NCBI GenBank assembly: GCA_009649675.1
Contig: WJPL01000001.1
Location: 428,469 to 492,468 of the forward strand
DNA: 64,000 bases
Direction: 5' to 3'
DNA from: Alphaproteobacteria bacterium HT1-32
GTDB taxonomy: Bacteria; Pseudomonadota; Alphaproteobacteria; Rhodospirillales; HT1-32
Below the pieces are notes generated by a model that saw only the letters and a list, made by a program, of their open reading frames with translations, was not told the DNA's origin and searched no databases. Below, piece by piece: positions 19,326 through 27,200 of the stretch. Each line of letters opens with the position of its first letter. Position 1 is the stretch's first letter. A program made the translations under genes and the position numbers.

Positions 19326-20092
19326 TGACCCGCATTGGCATTATTGGTGTCGGACATCTGGCTCAGGAACTGGTTGCTGGCTGGATGCGCCACCCGGAAG
19401 AACGACCGGAAATTCTGCTGTCGCCGCGTAACGCCTCGAAAGCTGCCAGTCTTTCCCGTGAATATGACCTGACCATCGCCGACAGCAACGCCGCCGTTGT
19501 GGAGCATTCCGACATCGTCATTCTCGCCAGCCGTCCGGATCAGGCAGCACAGGCCATCACCGGGCTGCCCTGGCGTGCCGGTCAGCATCTTGTTTCGGTT
19601 TGCGCCGGCGTTACCCTGGAAGACCTGAAAGCCGCCGAACCTGCGGCCTGTCACCGCGCCATGCCGCTGACTGCCTCCAGAATTGGCGAAAGCCCGACAC
19701 TGCTGTTCCCGGACAGCCCGGCTTTGCGACAAGCCCTGAAGTCCCTGGGCCCGGTTGTCGCACTGCCGGATGAGGCATCCTTCGACCTCGCCACGGTCAA
19801 TGCCGCTGTCTATGGCTGGGTCTTTGCCCTGATTGCCGAAGTGACGGACTACACCATATCAGAAGGGCTGGACCCGGCGGTGGCCCGTCACATCACGACA
19901 CACAGCTTTCGCGCCGCCACCGGCATGATACTGAAGCATCCCGGTCAGCCGATATCGGATATGATTGATGACCTCGCGACGCCCGGTGGCATCACGGAAC
20001 AGGGGCTGTCACAGCTGGTGTCAGAAGACGCCCTGAAGGCCTGGAGCAGGGCGAGTGAACAGGTCGTGAAGCGATTGCTGCGCCGGTCCTGA
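19325..20092 (+). CDS. Pyrroline-5-carboxylate reductase-like oxidoreductase
   Basis: A 255-residue protein of the ProC fold: an N-terminal Rossmann domain opening with RIGIIGVGHLAQELVAGW (nucleotide loop GVGHLA rather than GxGxMG) and a helical C-terminal domain containing LATPGGITEQGL, the ProC-family signature. ProC reduces a cyclic imine with NAD(P)H. The start overlaps the stop of the B12-protein gene by one base (TAATG), so the two are translationally coupled, and this enzyme probably acts on the product of the mutase-like protein rather than in proline synthesis. The modified nucleotide loop supports a specialised paralogue. The stop is eight bases from that of the convergent cupin gene. 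Confidence 0.82.
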   Translation: MTRIGIIGVGHLAQELVAGWMRHPEERPEILLSPRNASKAASLSREYDLTIADSNAAVVEHSDIVILASRPDQAAQAITGLPWRAGQHLVSVCAGVTLEDLKAAEPAACHRAMPLTASRIGESPTLLFPDSPALRQALKSLGPVVALPDEASFDLATVNAAVYGWVFALIAEVTDYTISEGLDPAVARHITTHSFRAATGMILKHPGQPISDMIDDLATPGGITEQGLSQLVSEDALKAWSRASEQVVKRLLRRS

Positions 20093-20099
20093 ACCAGCG

Positions 20100-20528
20100 T
20101 CAGCCCTGACCGGGCTGCCAGTCAGCAGCAGCCATCTCGAATCCGCCAAACTGAAACCCCGGCGCGACGCTGCAGCCGACCAGCGACCAGTCACCCATGG
20201 TTTTTGCGGACTGCCAGACACCCTTCGGCGCCACCGCAAAAGCCTCCTCACCCCGTTCAAAAGCAGTACCAAGAATCATATCCCGGGTCGTTATACCGTC
20301 ATCGCTGAGCGACAGGATGAGCGGTGATCCCGCATAATGATGCCAGCATTCGTCCGCATCTATGCGATGCCAGTGCGACACTTCACCCGCCTGCAACAGA
20401 TAATAAATTGATGTGGAGGCAGCCCGCTTTTCATCAACCAGCACGGAGGACCGGAAGACTTCCCGGTAATACCCGCCCTCGGGATGCGGCTGCAAACCCA
20501 GTTGCTTGATCAGTCTTTCCGGCGTCAT
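20100..20528 (-). CDS. Cupin_5 (DUF985) domain protein
   Basis: A 142-residue single-domain cupin. HPEGGYYREVFRSS near the N-terminus, SIYYLLQAGEVSHWHRIDADE with the metal-site histidines, and the C-terminal VAPGFQFGGFEMA are standard for the DUF985 family. Proteins of this family are small cytoplasmic beta-barrels; some may bind sugars or metal, but no reaction is established. Its start overlaps the stop of the upstream EamA gene by four bases (ATGA), so both are translated together. Confidence 0.85.
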   Translation of the reverse strand: MTPERLIKQLGLQPHPEGGYYREVFRSSVLVDEKRAASTSIYYLLQAGEVSHWHRIDADECWHHYAGSPLILSLSDDGITTRDMILGTAFERGEEAFAVAPKGVWQSAKTMGDWSLVGCSVAPGFQFGGFEMAAADWQPGQG

Positions 20529-21361
20529 GCCTTCTGCTTGCCTTTGGTAACGCGTTCACGGTGAAAGATGTACAGGCCGCTGGTTATAATGACCCCGGCT
20601 CCGACAAAGGTCCAGATATCCGGCAATTCCCCGAACACCAGAAAGCCTATCACGACAGCCCAGATCAGCGTTGTATAGCCGAATGGAATGACCGCCGACG
20701 CCGGTGCAGCATCAAAAGCCCGGATCAGGCAATAATGGCTGATCGCTCCGAACAAACCAACGGTCACCATCAGAATCCATTCCGTCAGGGACGGTTCGAT
20801 CCAGTAAAATGGCACAACAACTGTCATCAGCGCCGTACCGAACAGCGGGGCAATGGCAAAAGACGTAATCGGGCTGTCTGAATCAGCAACCCGGCGCGTG
20901 GATAGCTGATACAGGGCATTGGTCAGGGCCGCGGCCAGCGGCGGCAATGCCGCAAAAGCAAAGACGCCAAAGCCGGGCCGGATAATAATCATCGCCCCCA
21001 GAAACCCGGCACCGATACCGATCCATCGCCGGATACCGACATGTTCCCCCAGTAACGGGGCTGCCAGTGCCGTCACCAGAATTGGCGACAGAAACATGAT
21101 CGTCGACGCTTCCGCCAGCTGAACCAGACTGAGCGCCCAGACAAAAAGCCCGGTTGTCGTCGCCAGCAGGGCACTGCGCACCAGTTGCAGACCCGGCGCC
21201 CGGCTTTTGATGGTCGGCATGAACCGGCCGCGCAGCAACAGGGCAACCAGCACGAAATGAAACATGAACCGCGCCCAGACCACCTGCGGGATCGGCAGTG
21301 TCTGCGCCAGATATTTGGAATTGGTATCAAGGCAGACAAACAGGAACATCGCCGCAAGCAC
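20525..21361 (-). CDS. EamA-family (DMT) transporter
   Basis: An inner-membrane transporter of at least 278 residues with the duplicated five-helix EamA pattern (for example LAEASTIMFLSPILVTALAAP and, in the second half, AAPASAVIPFGYTTLIWAV). The annotated start is a GTG at 21361. However, the frame is open and family-like upstream (RRGILWVLAAMF), back to the gloB stop codon, with no ATG or GTG; a CTG near 21410 overlapping that stop may be the true start. It is third from the start of a gloB - EamA - cupin unit. The substrate is unknown; small organic metabolites are typical. Confidence 0.8.
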   Translation of the reverse strand: MLAAMFLFVCLDTNSKYLAQTLPIPQVVWARFMFHFVLVALLLRGRFMPTIKSRAPGLQLVRSALLATTTGLFVWALSLVQLAEASTIMFLSPILVTALAAPLLGEHVGIRRWIGIGAGFLGAMIIIRPGFGVFAFAALPPLAAALTNALYQLSTRRVADSDSPITSFAIAPLFGTALMTVVVPFYWIEPSLTEWILMVTVGLFGAISHYCLIRAFDAAPASAVIPFGYTTLIWAVVIGFLVFGELPDIWTFVGAGVIITSGLYIFHRERVTKGKQKA

Positions 21362-21408
21362 CCAGAGAATACCGCGGCGAATGTCTGTCGGGTGATCCCG
21401 TGCCGGGC

Positions 21409-22179
21409 TCAGAACCGGTCCTTGCGCTGGCGGACTTCGGCAAAGACATCCTCCGGCAGCGCTCCGGCCATCCCGATATCCTGTTGCAGGGCAGCCTGAT
21501 CCACCCGCAGAAACGGATTGGTCGCCCGCTCTTCACCAAGGGTCGAGGGGACTGTCGGACGCCCGGCCTGCCGGGCCAGATCTATCGCCTCCGAACGTTC
21601 ACGGAGTGCCTTGTTGGAAGTTTCCACGGTCACCGCAAAGCGGGCATTCGACTGGGTATATTCATGGGCACAGTAAACCCGGGTTTCATCCGGCATCGGA
21701 CGCAGTTTCGACAGCGACGACCACATCTGCGACGGTGTTCCCTCAAACAGTCGTCCGCAACCCAGCGCAAACAGGGTATCACCGATGAACAATGCCTGTG
21801 ACCCGGCAAACCAGAAACAGATATGCCCGCGTGTGTGACCGGGAACATCAAAGACCCGGACTTCCTGTTCCCCGAACATCCAGCGATCACCGTCTGCCAG
21901 TTCAATATCAATGCCGGGAATACGGTCGCGGTCAGCCTTCGGGCCGACGATGGTGCAGCCGGTTGCAGCCTTGATCGCCATATTGCCGCCGACATGATCG
22001 CCATGATGGTGCGTGTTCAGGATATGCGTGATCCGCCATCCCAGATCGTCGGCGCGTTTCAGCACCGGATCCGACACAGCCGGGTCAACGACCGCACAGA
22101 GGCCGCTGTCCGGCTCCCGGATCAGATAAACGTAGTTGTCATCAAGGACGGGGATCTGTTCGATTTTCAGTTCAGCCAT
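21409..22179 (-). CDS. gloB: Hydroxyacylglutathione hydrolase (glyoxalase II)
   Basis: A 256-residue metallo-beta-lactamase-fold thioesterase that splits S-lactoylglutathione to lactate and glutathione, the second step of methylglyoxal detoxification in the cytoplasm. The binuclear metal motif THHHGDH is at residues 56-62, followed by PGHTRGHICFW, FIGDTLFALGCGRLFEG and YCAHEYT, all conserved in glyoxalase II. ATG 22179 has GGAGAG four bases upstream; the in-frame ATG 21 bases earlier is not needed. Length matches the family. It is divergent from the methyltransferase at 22243 and is probably followed in the same transcript by the EamA gene. Confidence 0.95.
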   Translation of the reverse strand: MAELKIEQIPVLDDNYVYLIREPDSGLCAVVDPAVSDPVLKRADDLGWRITHILNTHHHGDHVGGNMAIKAATGCTIVGPKADRDRIPGIDIELADGDRWMFGEQEVRVFDVPGHTRGHICFWFAGSQALFIGDTLFALGCGRLFEGTPSQMWSSLSKLRPMPDETRVYCAHEYTQSNARFAVTVETSNKALRERSEAIDLARQAGRPTVPSTLGEERATNPFLRVDQAALQQDIGMAGALPEDVFAEVRQRKDRF

Positions 22180-22242
22180 ATCTCTCCGGTTCCGACACAC
22201 GGTTGCTGTTGCCGCAAGCTAGCATTCTGATAGCGTTATCGC

Positions 22243-23007
22243 ATGTTTAGCGATGTTGTCGACCTCCACGAATTCTACCAGTCGCATCTGGGCCATACAG
22301 CGCAGTATATCCTGCGGCGCAAATTGCGTGAGATATGGCCCGATGTCACCGGCCAGAGCGTTGTCGGTGTCGGTTACGCAACGCCCTATCTTCGCCCCTT
22401 CATGGCACAGGCGTCGCGTGTCTGCGCCATCATGCCGGCCGGACAGGGGGTGATCCACTGGCCACGGGAAGAACCGGGCCTGACCCTGCTGGCCGATGAA
22501 GCGGAACTGCCCCTGCCGGATCTTAGTGTTGACCGGTTGCTGCTGATCCATTCCGTAGAATGCAGTGAGCAGTTACGCCGGATGCTCCGCGAATGCTGGC
22601 GGGTGCTGGCCGGTAACGGAAAACTGCTGGTGATGGCTCCCAATCGCCGGGGTATCTGGGCGCGGTTTGAACGAACCCCGTTCGGCCATGGGACGCCCTA
22701 TTCGAGATCACAGCTGTCCCGGCTTCTGCGGGACATGATGTTTACCCCGTTACAGACCCGGAATGCCCTGTTCATGCCGCCCAGCAAACGCCGGCTGATG
22801 TTACGCTCGGCACCGGCATGGGAACGGGCCGCCAGCCACATCATGCCCTCATTTTCCGGCGTCCTGCTGGTCGAGGCCAACAAGCAGATCTATGCTGCCA
22901 ATGCGGAACCCAGCATGAAACGACGGCGGCGTCTGTTACCGGCTCCTCGTCCGGCAAGTGCCCGTCGGGAAGCCCGTAAAAGTATTAAACATACGACACC
23001 GGAATGA
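22243..23007 (+). CDS. Class I SAM-dependent methyltransferase
   Basis: A 254-residue methyltransferase of the Methyltransf_11 type. The nucleotide-binding loop reads VVGVGYATPYLRPF, a departure from the usual GxGxG; LPLPDLSVDRLLLIHSVE and ECWRVLAGNGKLLVMAPNR give motifs II and III. The C-terminus is strongly basic (KRRRRLL and repeated Arg/Lys), which may help bind nucleic acid or a membrane surface. It is conserved beside gloB and the chorismate mutase - hisC - tyrA genes in related alphaproteobacteria, but its substrate is not established. Confidence 0.83.
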   Translation: MFSDVVDLHEFYQSHLGHTAQYILRRKLREIWPDVTGQSVVGVGYATPYLRPFMAQASRVCAIMPAGQGVIHWPREEPGLTLLADEAELPLPDLSVDRLLLIHSVECSEQLRRMLRECWRVLAGNGKLLVMAPNRRGIWARFERTPFGHGTPYSRSQLSRLLRDMMFTPLQTRNALFMPPSKRRLMLRSAPAWERAASHIMPSFSGVLLVEANKQIYAANAEPSMKRRRRLLPAPRPASARREARKSIKHTTPE

Positions 23008-23079
23008 TTGCCTTGCCGCCCGCCCCACACTAAAACTATCCGCCCTTTGCCGGACGTCCGGCTGCCGGAAAACGAAACC

Positions 23080-23976
23080 ATGACAGATTTACCACCAGAC
23101 CTCTCCGCCCTGCGCGATGAAATCGATGCCATTGACACGGAATTGCAGAAACTGCTGCAGCGCCGGGCCGAAGTCGTCGGCCGTGTGGGCAAACTCAAAG
23201 GTAAAACCAGCGTCATTCCGCTGCAGCCCGACCGTGAAGCCATGATGATGCGCCGTCTTGTCGAACGGCATGAAGGTGCCTTCCCGAAGAAGGTCATGAT
23301 CCGCATGTGGCGGGAGATGCTGTCGGCAACCGTTGGCCTGCAGGGGCCTTTTTCCGTCGCGGTGTTTGCACCTGAAAACAAGCCCGGCACCTGGGATCAC
23401 GCCCGCGATTATTTTGGCAGTTTCACGCCGATGGTTTCCTACCGTTCAACCGGCGATGTGGTGAAGGCTGTCAGCGACGGCTCTCAGTCCGTTGGTATCC
23501 TTCCGATGCCGGATGAGGAAGAATCCTATCCCTGGTGGCGTCTGCTGCTGGGTGATGAAAAGCGCTCCCCCAAGATTTTTGCCCGTCTGCCGTTCGGCGG
23601 ACAAAGCAATGGCCGCAGCGAAACCGAAGCATTTGCCATCGCGCGTCTGGTCCGGCGGCCGACCGGTGATGACCGGACCATGCTGGCCGTTGAAACCAGT
23701 GAACGGATCAGCCGCTCCGGCCTGAACAGCGCCCTTGTCGATGCCGGCCTGAAAGGCTCGATCCTTGGTATGTGGCGGGCCGACAGCGACCCGGAAAGCT
23801 GGCTGAAACTGATTGATGTCGAAGGTTTTCTCGATCCGGCTGATGACAGCGTTCAGGCGTTCAAAGCCAAGGTCGGACAATATGTCGGGTCGATCTATTC
23901 GGTTGGCAGCTATGCGACCCCACTGAGCGCAGAATCATTGCAGACAGCGCCCCTGATCGCGGAAGACAAGGACTAG
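23080..23976 (+). CDS. Chorismate mutase (AroQ class) with C-terminal extension
   Basis: A 298-residue protein whose first ~90 residues form an AroQ-type helical chorismate mutase (LRDEIDAIDTELQKLLQRRA), converting chorismate to prephenate. The remaining ~200 residues look like a degenerate prephenate-dehydratase-type periplasmic-binding fold; the TRF catalytic motif of true dehydratases is not obvious, so mutase activity with a regulatory or structural tail is likely. ATG 23080 is the natural start; upstream codons look non-coding. hisC follows after four bases and tyrA overlaps hisC, so the three form one aromatic amino acid operon in which HisC probably also acts as an aromatic aminotransferase. 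Confidence 0.88.
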   Translation: MTDLPPDLSALRDEIDAIDTELQKLLQRRAEVVGRVGKLKGKTSVIPLQPDREAMMMRRLVERHEGAFPKKVMIRMWREMLSATVGLQGPFSVAVFAPENKPGTWDHARDYFGSFTPMVSYRSTGDVVKAVSDGSQSVGILPMPDEEESYPWWRLLLGDEKRSPKIFARLPFGGQSNGRSETEAFAIARLVRRPTGDDRTMLAVETSERISRSGLNSALVDAGLKGSILGMWRADSDPESWLKLIDVEGFLDPADDSVQAFKAKVGQYVGSIYSVGSYATPLSAESLQTAPLIAEDKD

Positions 23977-23980
23977 ACCG

Positions 23981-25069
23981 ATGCTGACCCCGCGTCCCGG
24001 AATTATGAAAATCAGCCCCTATGTCGGGGGTGAATCTGCGCTGGATGGCCAGCAGCGGATCATCAAGCTCAGCTCGAACGAAGGCGCTCTCGGGCCCAGC
24101 CCGAAAGCCATGGCTGCCTATACGACAGAGGCTGCTAATCTGCATCGCTATCCGGACGGCGGCGCGAACCGGCTGCGGGATGCAATCGGCGCCCATTTCG
24201 GCCTTGATGCCAAACAGATTGTCTGCGGCAACGGATCAGATGAACTGATCTCGATGCTGTGCCGGGCCTATGCCGGACCGGATGATGAAATTCTGTATTC
24301 CGAGCACGGCTTCCTGATGTATCCGATTTCCGCGCATACAGTCGGGGCAACCCCCGTCTCTGCCCCGGAAACTGACCTTACGGCAAATGTCGATGCGCTG
24401 CTGGCTGCGGTCACGGATCGCACGCGGATCGTTTTCCTCGCCAATCCGAACAACCCCACCGGCACCTATCTGCCGAAGGGCGAGGTTGCACGTCTGCGCG
24501 CCGGACTGCCTGACCGTACACTCCTCGTCATTGATGCGGCTTATGCCGAATTTGTCAGCCGCAACGATTACGACCCCGGCAACGAACTGGTTGATGCCTG
24601 CGATAACGTGGTCATGACACGGACTTTCTCGAAAGTCTTTGGTCTCGGTGCATTGCGGCTGGGATGGGCCTATGGTCCGCCACATATCATGGATGTGCTG
24701 AACCGGTTGCGGGGCCCGTTCAACACCACCGCCGCGGCACAGGCCGCCGGGGTTGCTGCGCTGGAAGACACCGATTTCCTGGAACGCAGCCTGCAGCATA
24801 ATGAAACCACCCGCTCCTGGTTCATGTCCCAGATTGACGGGATGTCCGGTGTCACTGCTGTCCCCAGCCTCGGTAACTTTGTCCTCGTACGGTTCCGCGA
24901 TCAGACAACCGCAGAAGGCGCAGATATGGCGCTCAAGTCTTCCGGCATCATCGTCCGGCGTATGGGCGGCTATGGCCTGCCGGATTCGCTGCGGATATCC
25001 ATCGGCCAGACCGACGAGATGGAAATCTGTGTCTCGGCACTCAGACAATATATTGAATCGACCGGCTGA
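23981..25069 (+). CDS. hisC: Histidinol-phosphate aminotransferase
   Basis: A 362-residue fold-type I PLP aminotransferase. The catalytic lysine is Lys218 in TRTFSKVFGLGALRLGW; upstream are SSNEGALGPSP at the substrate side and NPNNPTGTYLP for cofactor binding. The enzyme transfers the amino group in histidine synthesis and, in alphaproteobacteria with this gene order, commonly also serves phenylalanine and tyrosine synthesis. It lies between chorismate mutase (four-base gap) and tyrA (one-base TGATG overlap), which supports an aromatic role. No other histidine genes are in the window. Confidence 0.93.
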   Translation: MLTPRPGIMKISPYVGGESALDGQQRIIKLSSNEGALGPSPKAMAAYTTEAANLHRYPDGGANRLRDAIGAHFGLDAKQIVCGNGSDELISMLCRAYAGPDDEILYSEHGFLMYPISAHTVGATPVSAPETDLTANVDALLAAVTDRTRIVFLANPNNPTGTYLPKGEVARLRAGLPDRTLLVIDAAYAEFVSRNDYDPGNELVDACDNVVMTRTFSKVFGLGALRLGWAYGPPHIMDVLNRLRGPFNTTAAAQAAGVAALEDTDFLERSLQHNETTRSWFMSQIDGMSGVTAVPSLGNFVLVRFRDQTTAEGADMALKSSGIIVRRMGGYGLPDSLRISIGQTDEMEICVSALRQYIESTG

Positions 25070-25956
25070 TGACTGACACTCCCCTGTTCAAACGGGCCAC
25101 CCTGATCGGGATTGGCCTGATCGGCGGCTCTATTGCCCGGAATTTGCGCCATCATGGGATGGCGACTGAAATCGTCGCCTGTGCCCGCAACAAGCAAACC
25201 CGTGACCGGGCACTGGAACTTGGCCTTTGTGACATTGCCATCGAAGATCCGGCAGAAGCCGTGCGTGATGCGGATATCGTCATCATCTGCACCCCCATCG
25301 GAACCTATGGAACCATTGGCGCACTGATCGGCCCGGTCATGAAGCCGGGGGCCATCCTGACCGATGTCGGGTCGGTCAAAACCAAGGTTGTCAGCTATCT
25401 CCGCCCCCATGTCCCGGCGGGCGTACATCTGGTTCCCGGCCATCCGATTGCCGGGACCGAACATTCCGGTCCGGACGCCAGCTTTCTGGAACTGTTTCAG
25501 GATCGCTGGCTGATCCTCACACCACTTGAAGATACCGACCCTGATGCGCTGGAGACCGTCGCCCGGATGTGGCAGGGTTTTGGCAGCATGGTTGAATCCA
25601 TGGCACCGGAACATCACGATCAGGTGCTGGCCATCACCTCGCATTTACCACACCTCATCGCCTTCTCGATCGTCGGGACCGCAACGGAACTGGGTGACGA
25701 CCTGAAACAGGAAGTGATCCGCTATTCAGCCAGTGGCTTCCGGGATTTCACCCGCATTGCCGCTTCTGACCCCGTGATGTGGCGTGATGTTTTCCTGAAC
25801 AACCGGGAAGCCGTTCTGGAAGTTCTTGGCCGGTTTACGGAAGACCTGACCGCGCTGCAACGCTCGATCCGCCGCAGTGACGGTGATGCGCTGGAAGAAC
25901 TGTTTACCCGGACCCGCGCCGTCCGCCGCAGCATCATCGACGCCAAGCAGGCTTAA
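25069..25956 (+). CDS. tyrA: Prephenate/arogenate dehydrogenase
   Basis: A 295-residue NAD(P)-dependent dehydrogenase that oxidatively decarboxylates prephenate or arogenate to form the tyrosine precursor. The Rossmann loop LIGIGLIGGSIARNL is at the N-terminus; PGHPIAGTEHSG contains the catalytic histidine block, and HHDQVLAITSHLPHLIAFS belongs to the helical dimerisation domain. There is no ACT domain, as in the cyclohexadienyl dehydrogenases of alphaproteobacteria. It overlaps hisC by one base and ends the operon at a hairpin. Confidence 0.93.
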   Translation: MTDTPLFKRATLIGIGLIGGSIARNLRHHGMATEIVACARNKQTRDRALELGLCDIAIEDPAEAVRDADIVIICTPIGTYGTIGALIGPVMKPGAILTDVGSVKTKVVSYLRPHVPAGVHLVPGHPIAGTEHSGPDASFLELFQDRWLILTPLEDTDPDALETVARMWQGFGSMVESMAPEHHDQVLAITSHLPHLIAFSIVGTATELGDDLKQEVIRYSASGFRDFTRIAASDPVMWRDVFLNNREAVLEVLGRFTEDLTALQRSIRRSDGDALEELFTRTRAVRRSIIDAKQA

Positions 25957-26007
25957 AGCATCCGACATCCGGTTCTGACTCTTTCCGCATCTGCGGAGAG
26001 GATGCTT
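25956..26007 (+). terminator. Hairpin at end of chorismate mutase - hisC - tyrA operon
   Basis: An outer 8-pair stem (25956-25963 with 26000-26007) encloses an inner stem centred on CCGCA/TGCGG (25985-25989 with 25992-25996). It begins at the tyrA stop codon. A weak T-rich stretch follows, so termination strength is uncertain. Confidence 0.6.
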
Positions 26008-26071
26008 CTGCATGTCTGACGCGATCCCCCCACATAGCAGCACGACATCTTGTCAAAAAATAACCATATAT

Positions 26072-26101
26072 TTGACATATGAATATTTTTATCGATATTT
26101 T
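26072..26101 (+). promoter_or_regulatory. Probable sigma-70 promoter of the TAXI-TRAP unit
   Basis: TTGACA at 26072-26077 and TATTTT at 26096-26101 are separated by 18 bases within a sharply AT-rich patch (26050-26105). They lie 110 bases upstream of the binding-protein start. Short palindromes in the patch (CATATG, ATCGAT) could be operator half-sites. Confidence 0.5.
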
Positions 26102-26210
26102 GTCCAACGTGCGCATGGCCCGGATTGCGGGGCCGCGCTGTCAGGCGACCAGAAAACCAAGAGCGGCCAAGCCGCCTTACCGCAGCAGATTGATCCAACG
26201 GGAGGATTTC

Positions 26211-27137
26211 ATGAAATCTACAGTCACAGCTATTCTCGGCGCCGTCGCGCTGACAACTTCGGTTTTCACGGCACAGGCCGAAGAACTGCGTATCGGAACC
26301 GCCAGTCAGGGCGGTGCCTTCTACCCGGTCGGGCAGGCCATATCGTCACTTGTGAACAAACATGCAGACGGACTGACAATGGTGCCCGTCGTCACGCAGG
26401 GATCGGTTCAGAACCCGCGTCTGGTCAACAGTGGTGAAGTTGAAATTGCCATCACCAACAACAATCTGGCAGTGCTCGCGAACAAGGGCGCGGCCATGTA
26501 CAAGAAAGCCGGGGCGATGAACCTGCGCGCCGTCGGTGCCCTGCATTTCAGCATCCTGCATATGATGACGCTGGCCGATTCCCCGATCGAGACAATTGCC
26601 GATCTGAAGGGCAAACGGATTGCGGTCGGCCCTGCCGGCGGCGGCACCATCCCGTTCCTGAATCAGGTACTTGGCCTCTATGGCATGACCATTGAAGACA
26701 TCACGCCAAGCTTCCTGTCCTATGGTGACGGGTTCAGCCAGCTGGCCGACGGTAATGTCGATGCCGCTTTTGCCCTCAGCGGCTATCCGGCAGGTGCTGT
26801 CATGCAGGCACAGGCAAACAAGTCACTGAAATTCATTGCTCTGCCTGCTGACAAGATGGCGGAAGCCCTGAAGAAATATCCGAACTATAACGAAGTCATC
26901 GTACCAAAGGATGTTTATAACACCGCCGCAGACGGCGTGGTGCTGGGTGTCAACAACGTGCTGATTGTCGATGCCGGAATGGATGAGGAAAAGGTCTTCC
27001 AGATCACTCAGGCGATCTACGGGAACATGGAAGAGTTCGCCGCTAACAATGCCATCGCCCGCCAGATCGTGCCGGAAAACTCGCTGAAACTGCGTATCCC
27101 CCTGCATCCCGGTGCAGAACGGTATTTCCGGAAATAG
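26211..27137 (+). CDS. TAXI-family TRAP transporter substrate-binding protein
   Basis: A 308-residue periplasmic binding protein of the TAXI type (NMT1-like fold). The signal peptide of about 23 residues ends at AQA before EELRIGTASQGGAFYPVG, the standard opening of the family. VGPAGGGTIPFLNQ and the late FQITQAIYGNMEEF are also typical. ATG 26211 has GGGAGG eight bases upstream; the long upstream extension of the frame crosses the promoter region and is rejected. It delivers its ligand, usually a small carboxylate, to the fused permease encoded 64 bases downstream. The adjacent urate and allantoin genes make a purine-derived acid possible. Confidence 0.92.
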   Translation: MKSTVTAILGAVALTTSVFTAQAEELRIGTASQGGAFYPVGQAISSLVNKHADGLTMVPVVTQGSVQNPRLVNSGEVEIAITNNNLAVLANKGAAMYKKAGAMNLRAVGALHFSILHMMTLADSPIETIADLKGKRIAVGPAGGGTIPFLNQVLGLYGMTIEDITPSFLSYGDGFSQLADGNVDAAFALSGYPAGAVMQAQANKSLKFIALPADKMAEALKKYPNYNEVIVPKDVYNTAADGVVLGVNNVLIVDAGMDEEKVFQITQAIYGNMEEFAANNAIARQIVPENSLKLRIPLHPGAERYFRK

Positions 27138-27163
27138 GGCGGTCCTGAAAATGTATCGGGAAA

Positions 27164-27193
27164 ACGGGCCAGTGACTCTGATCACTGGCCCGT
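27164..27193 (+). repeat. Intercistronic hairpin between TRAP binding protein and permease genes
   Basis: A perfect 12-pair stem (27164-27175 with 27182-27193) with a six-base loop ends seven bases before the permease start codon, occupying the normal ribosome-site position. It probably protects the binding-protein mRNA 3' end and reduces permease translation or read-through, giving excess binding protein. Confidence 0.65.
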
Positions 27194-27200
27194 CCCTGTC

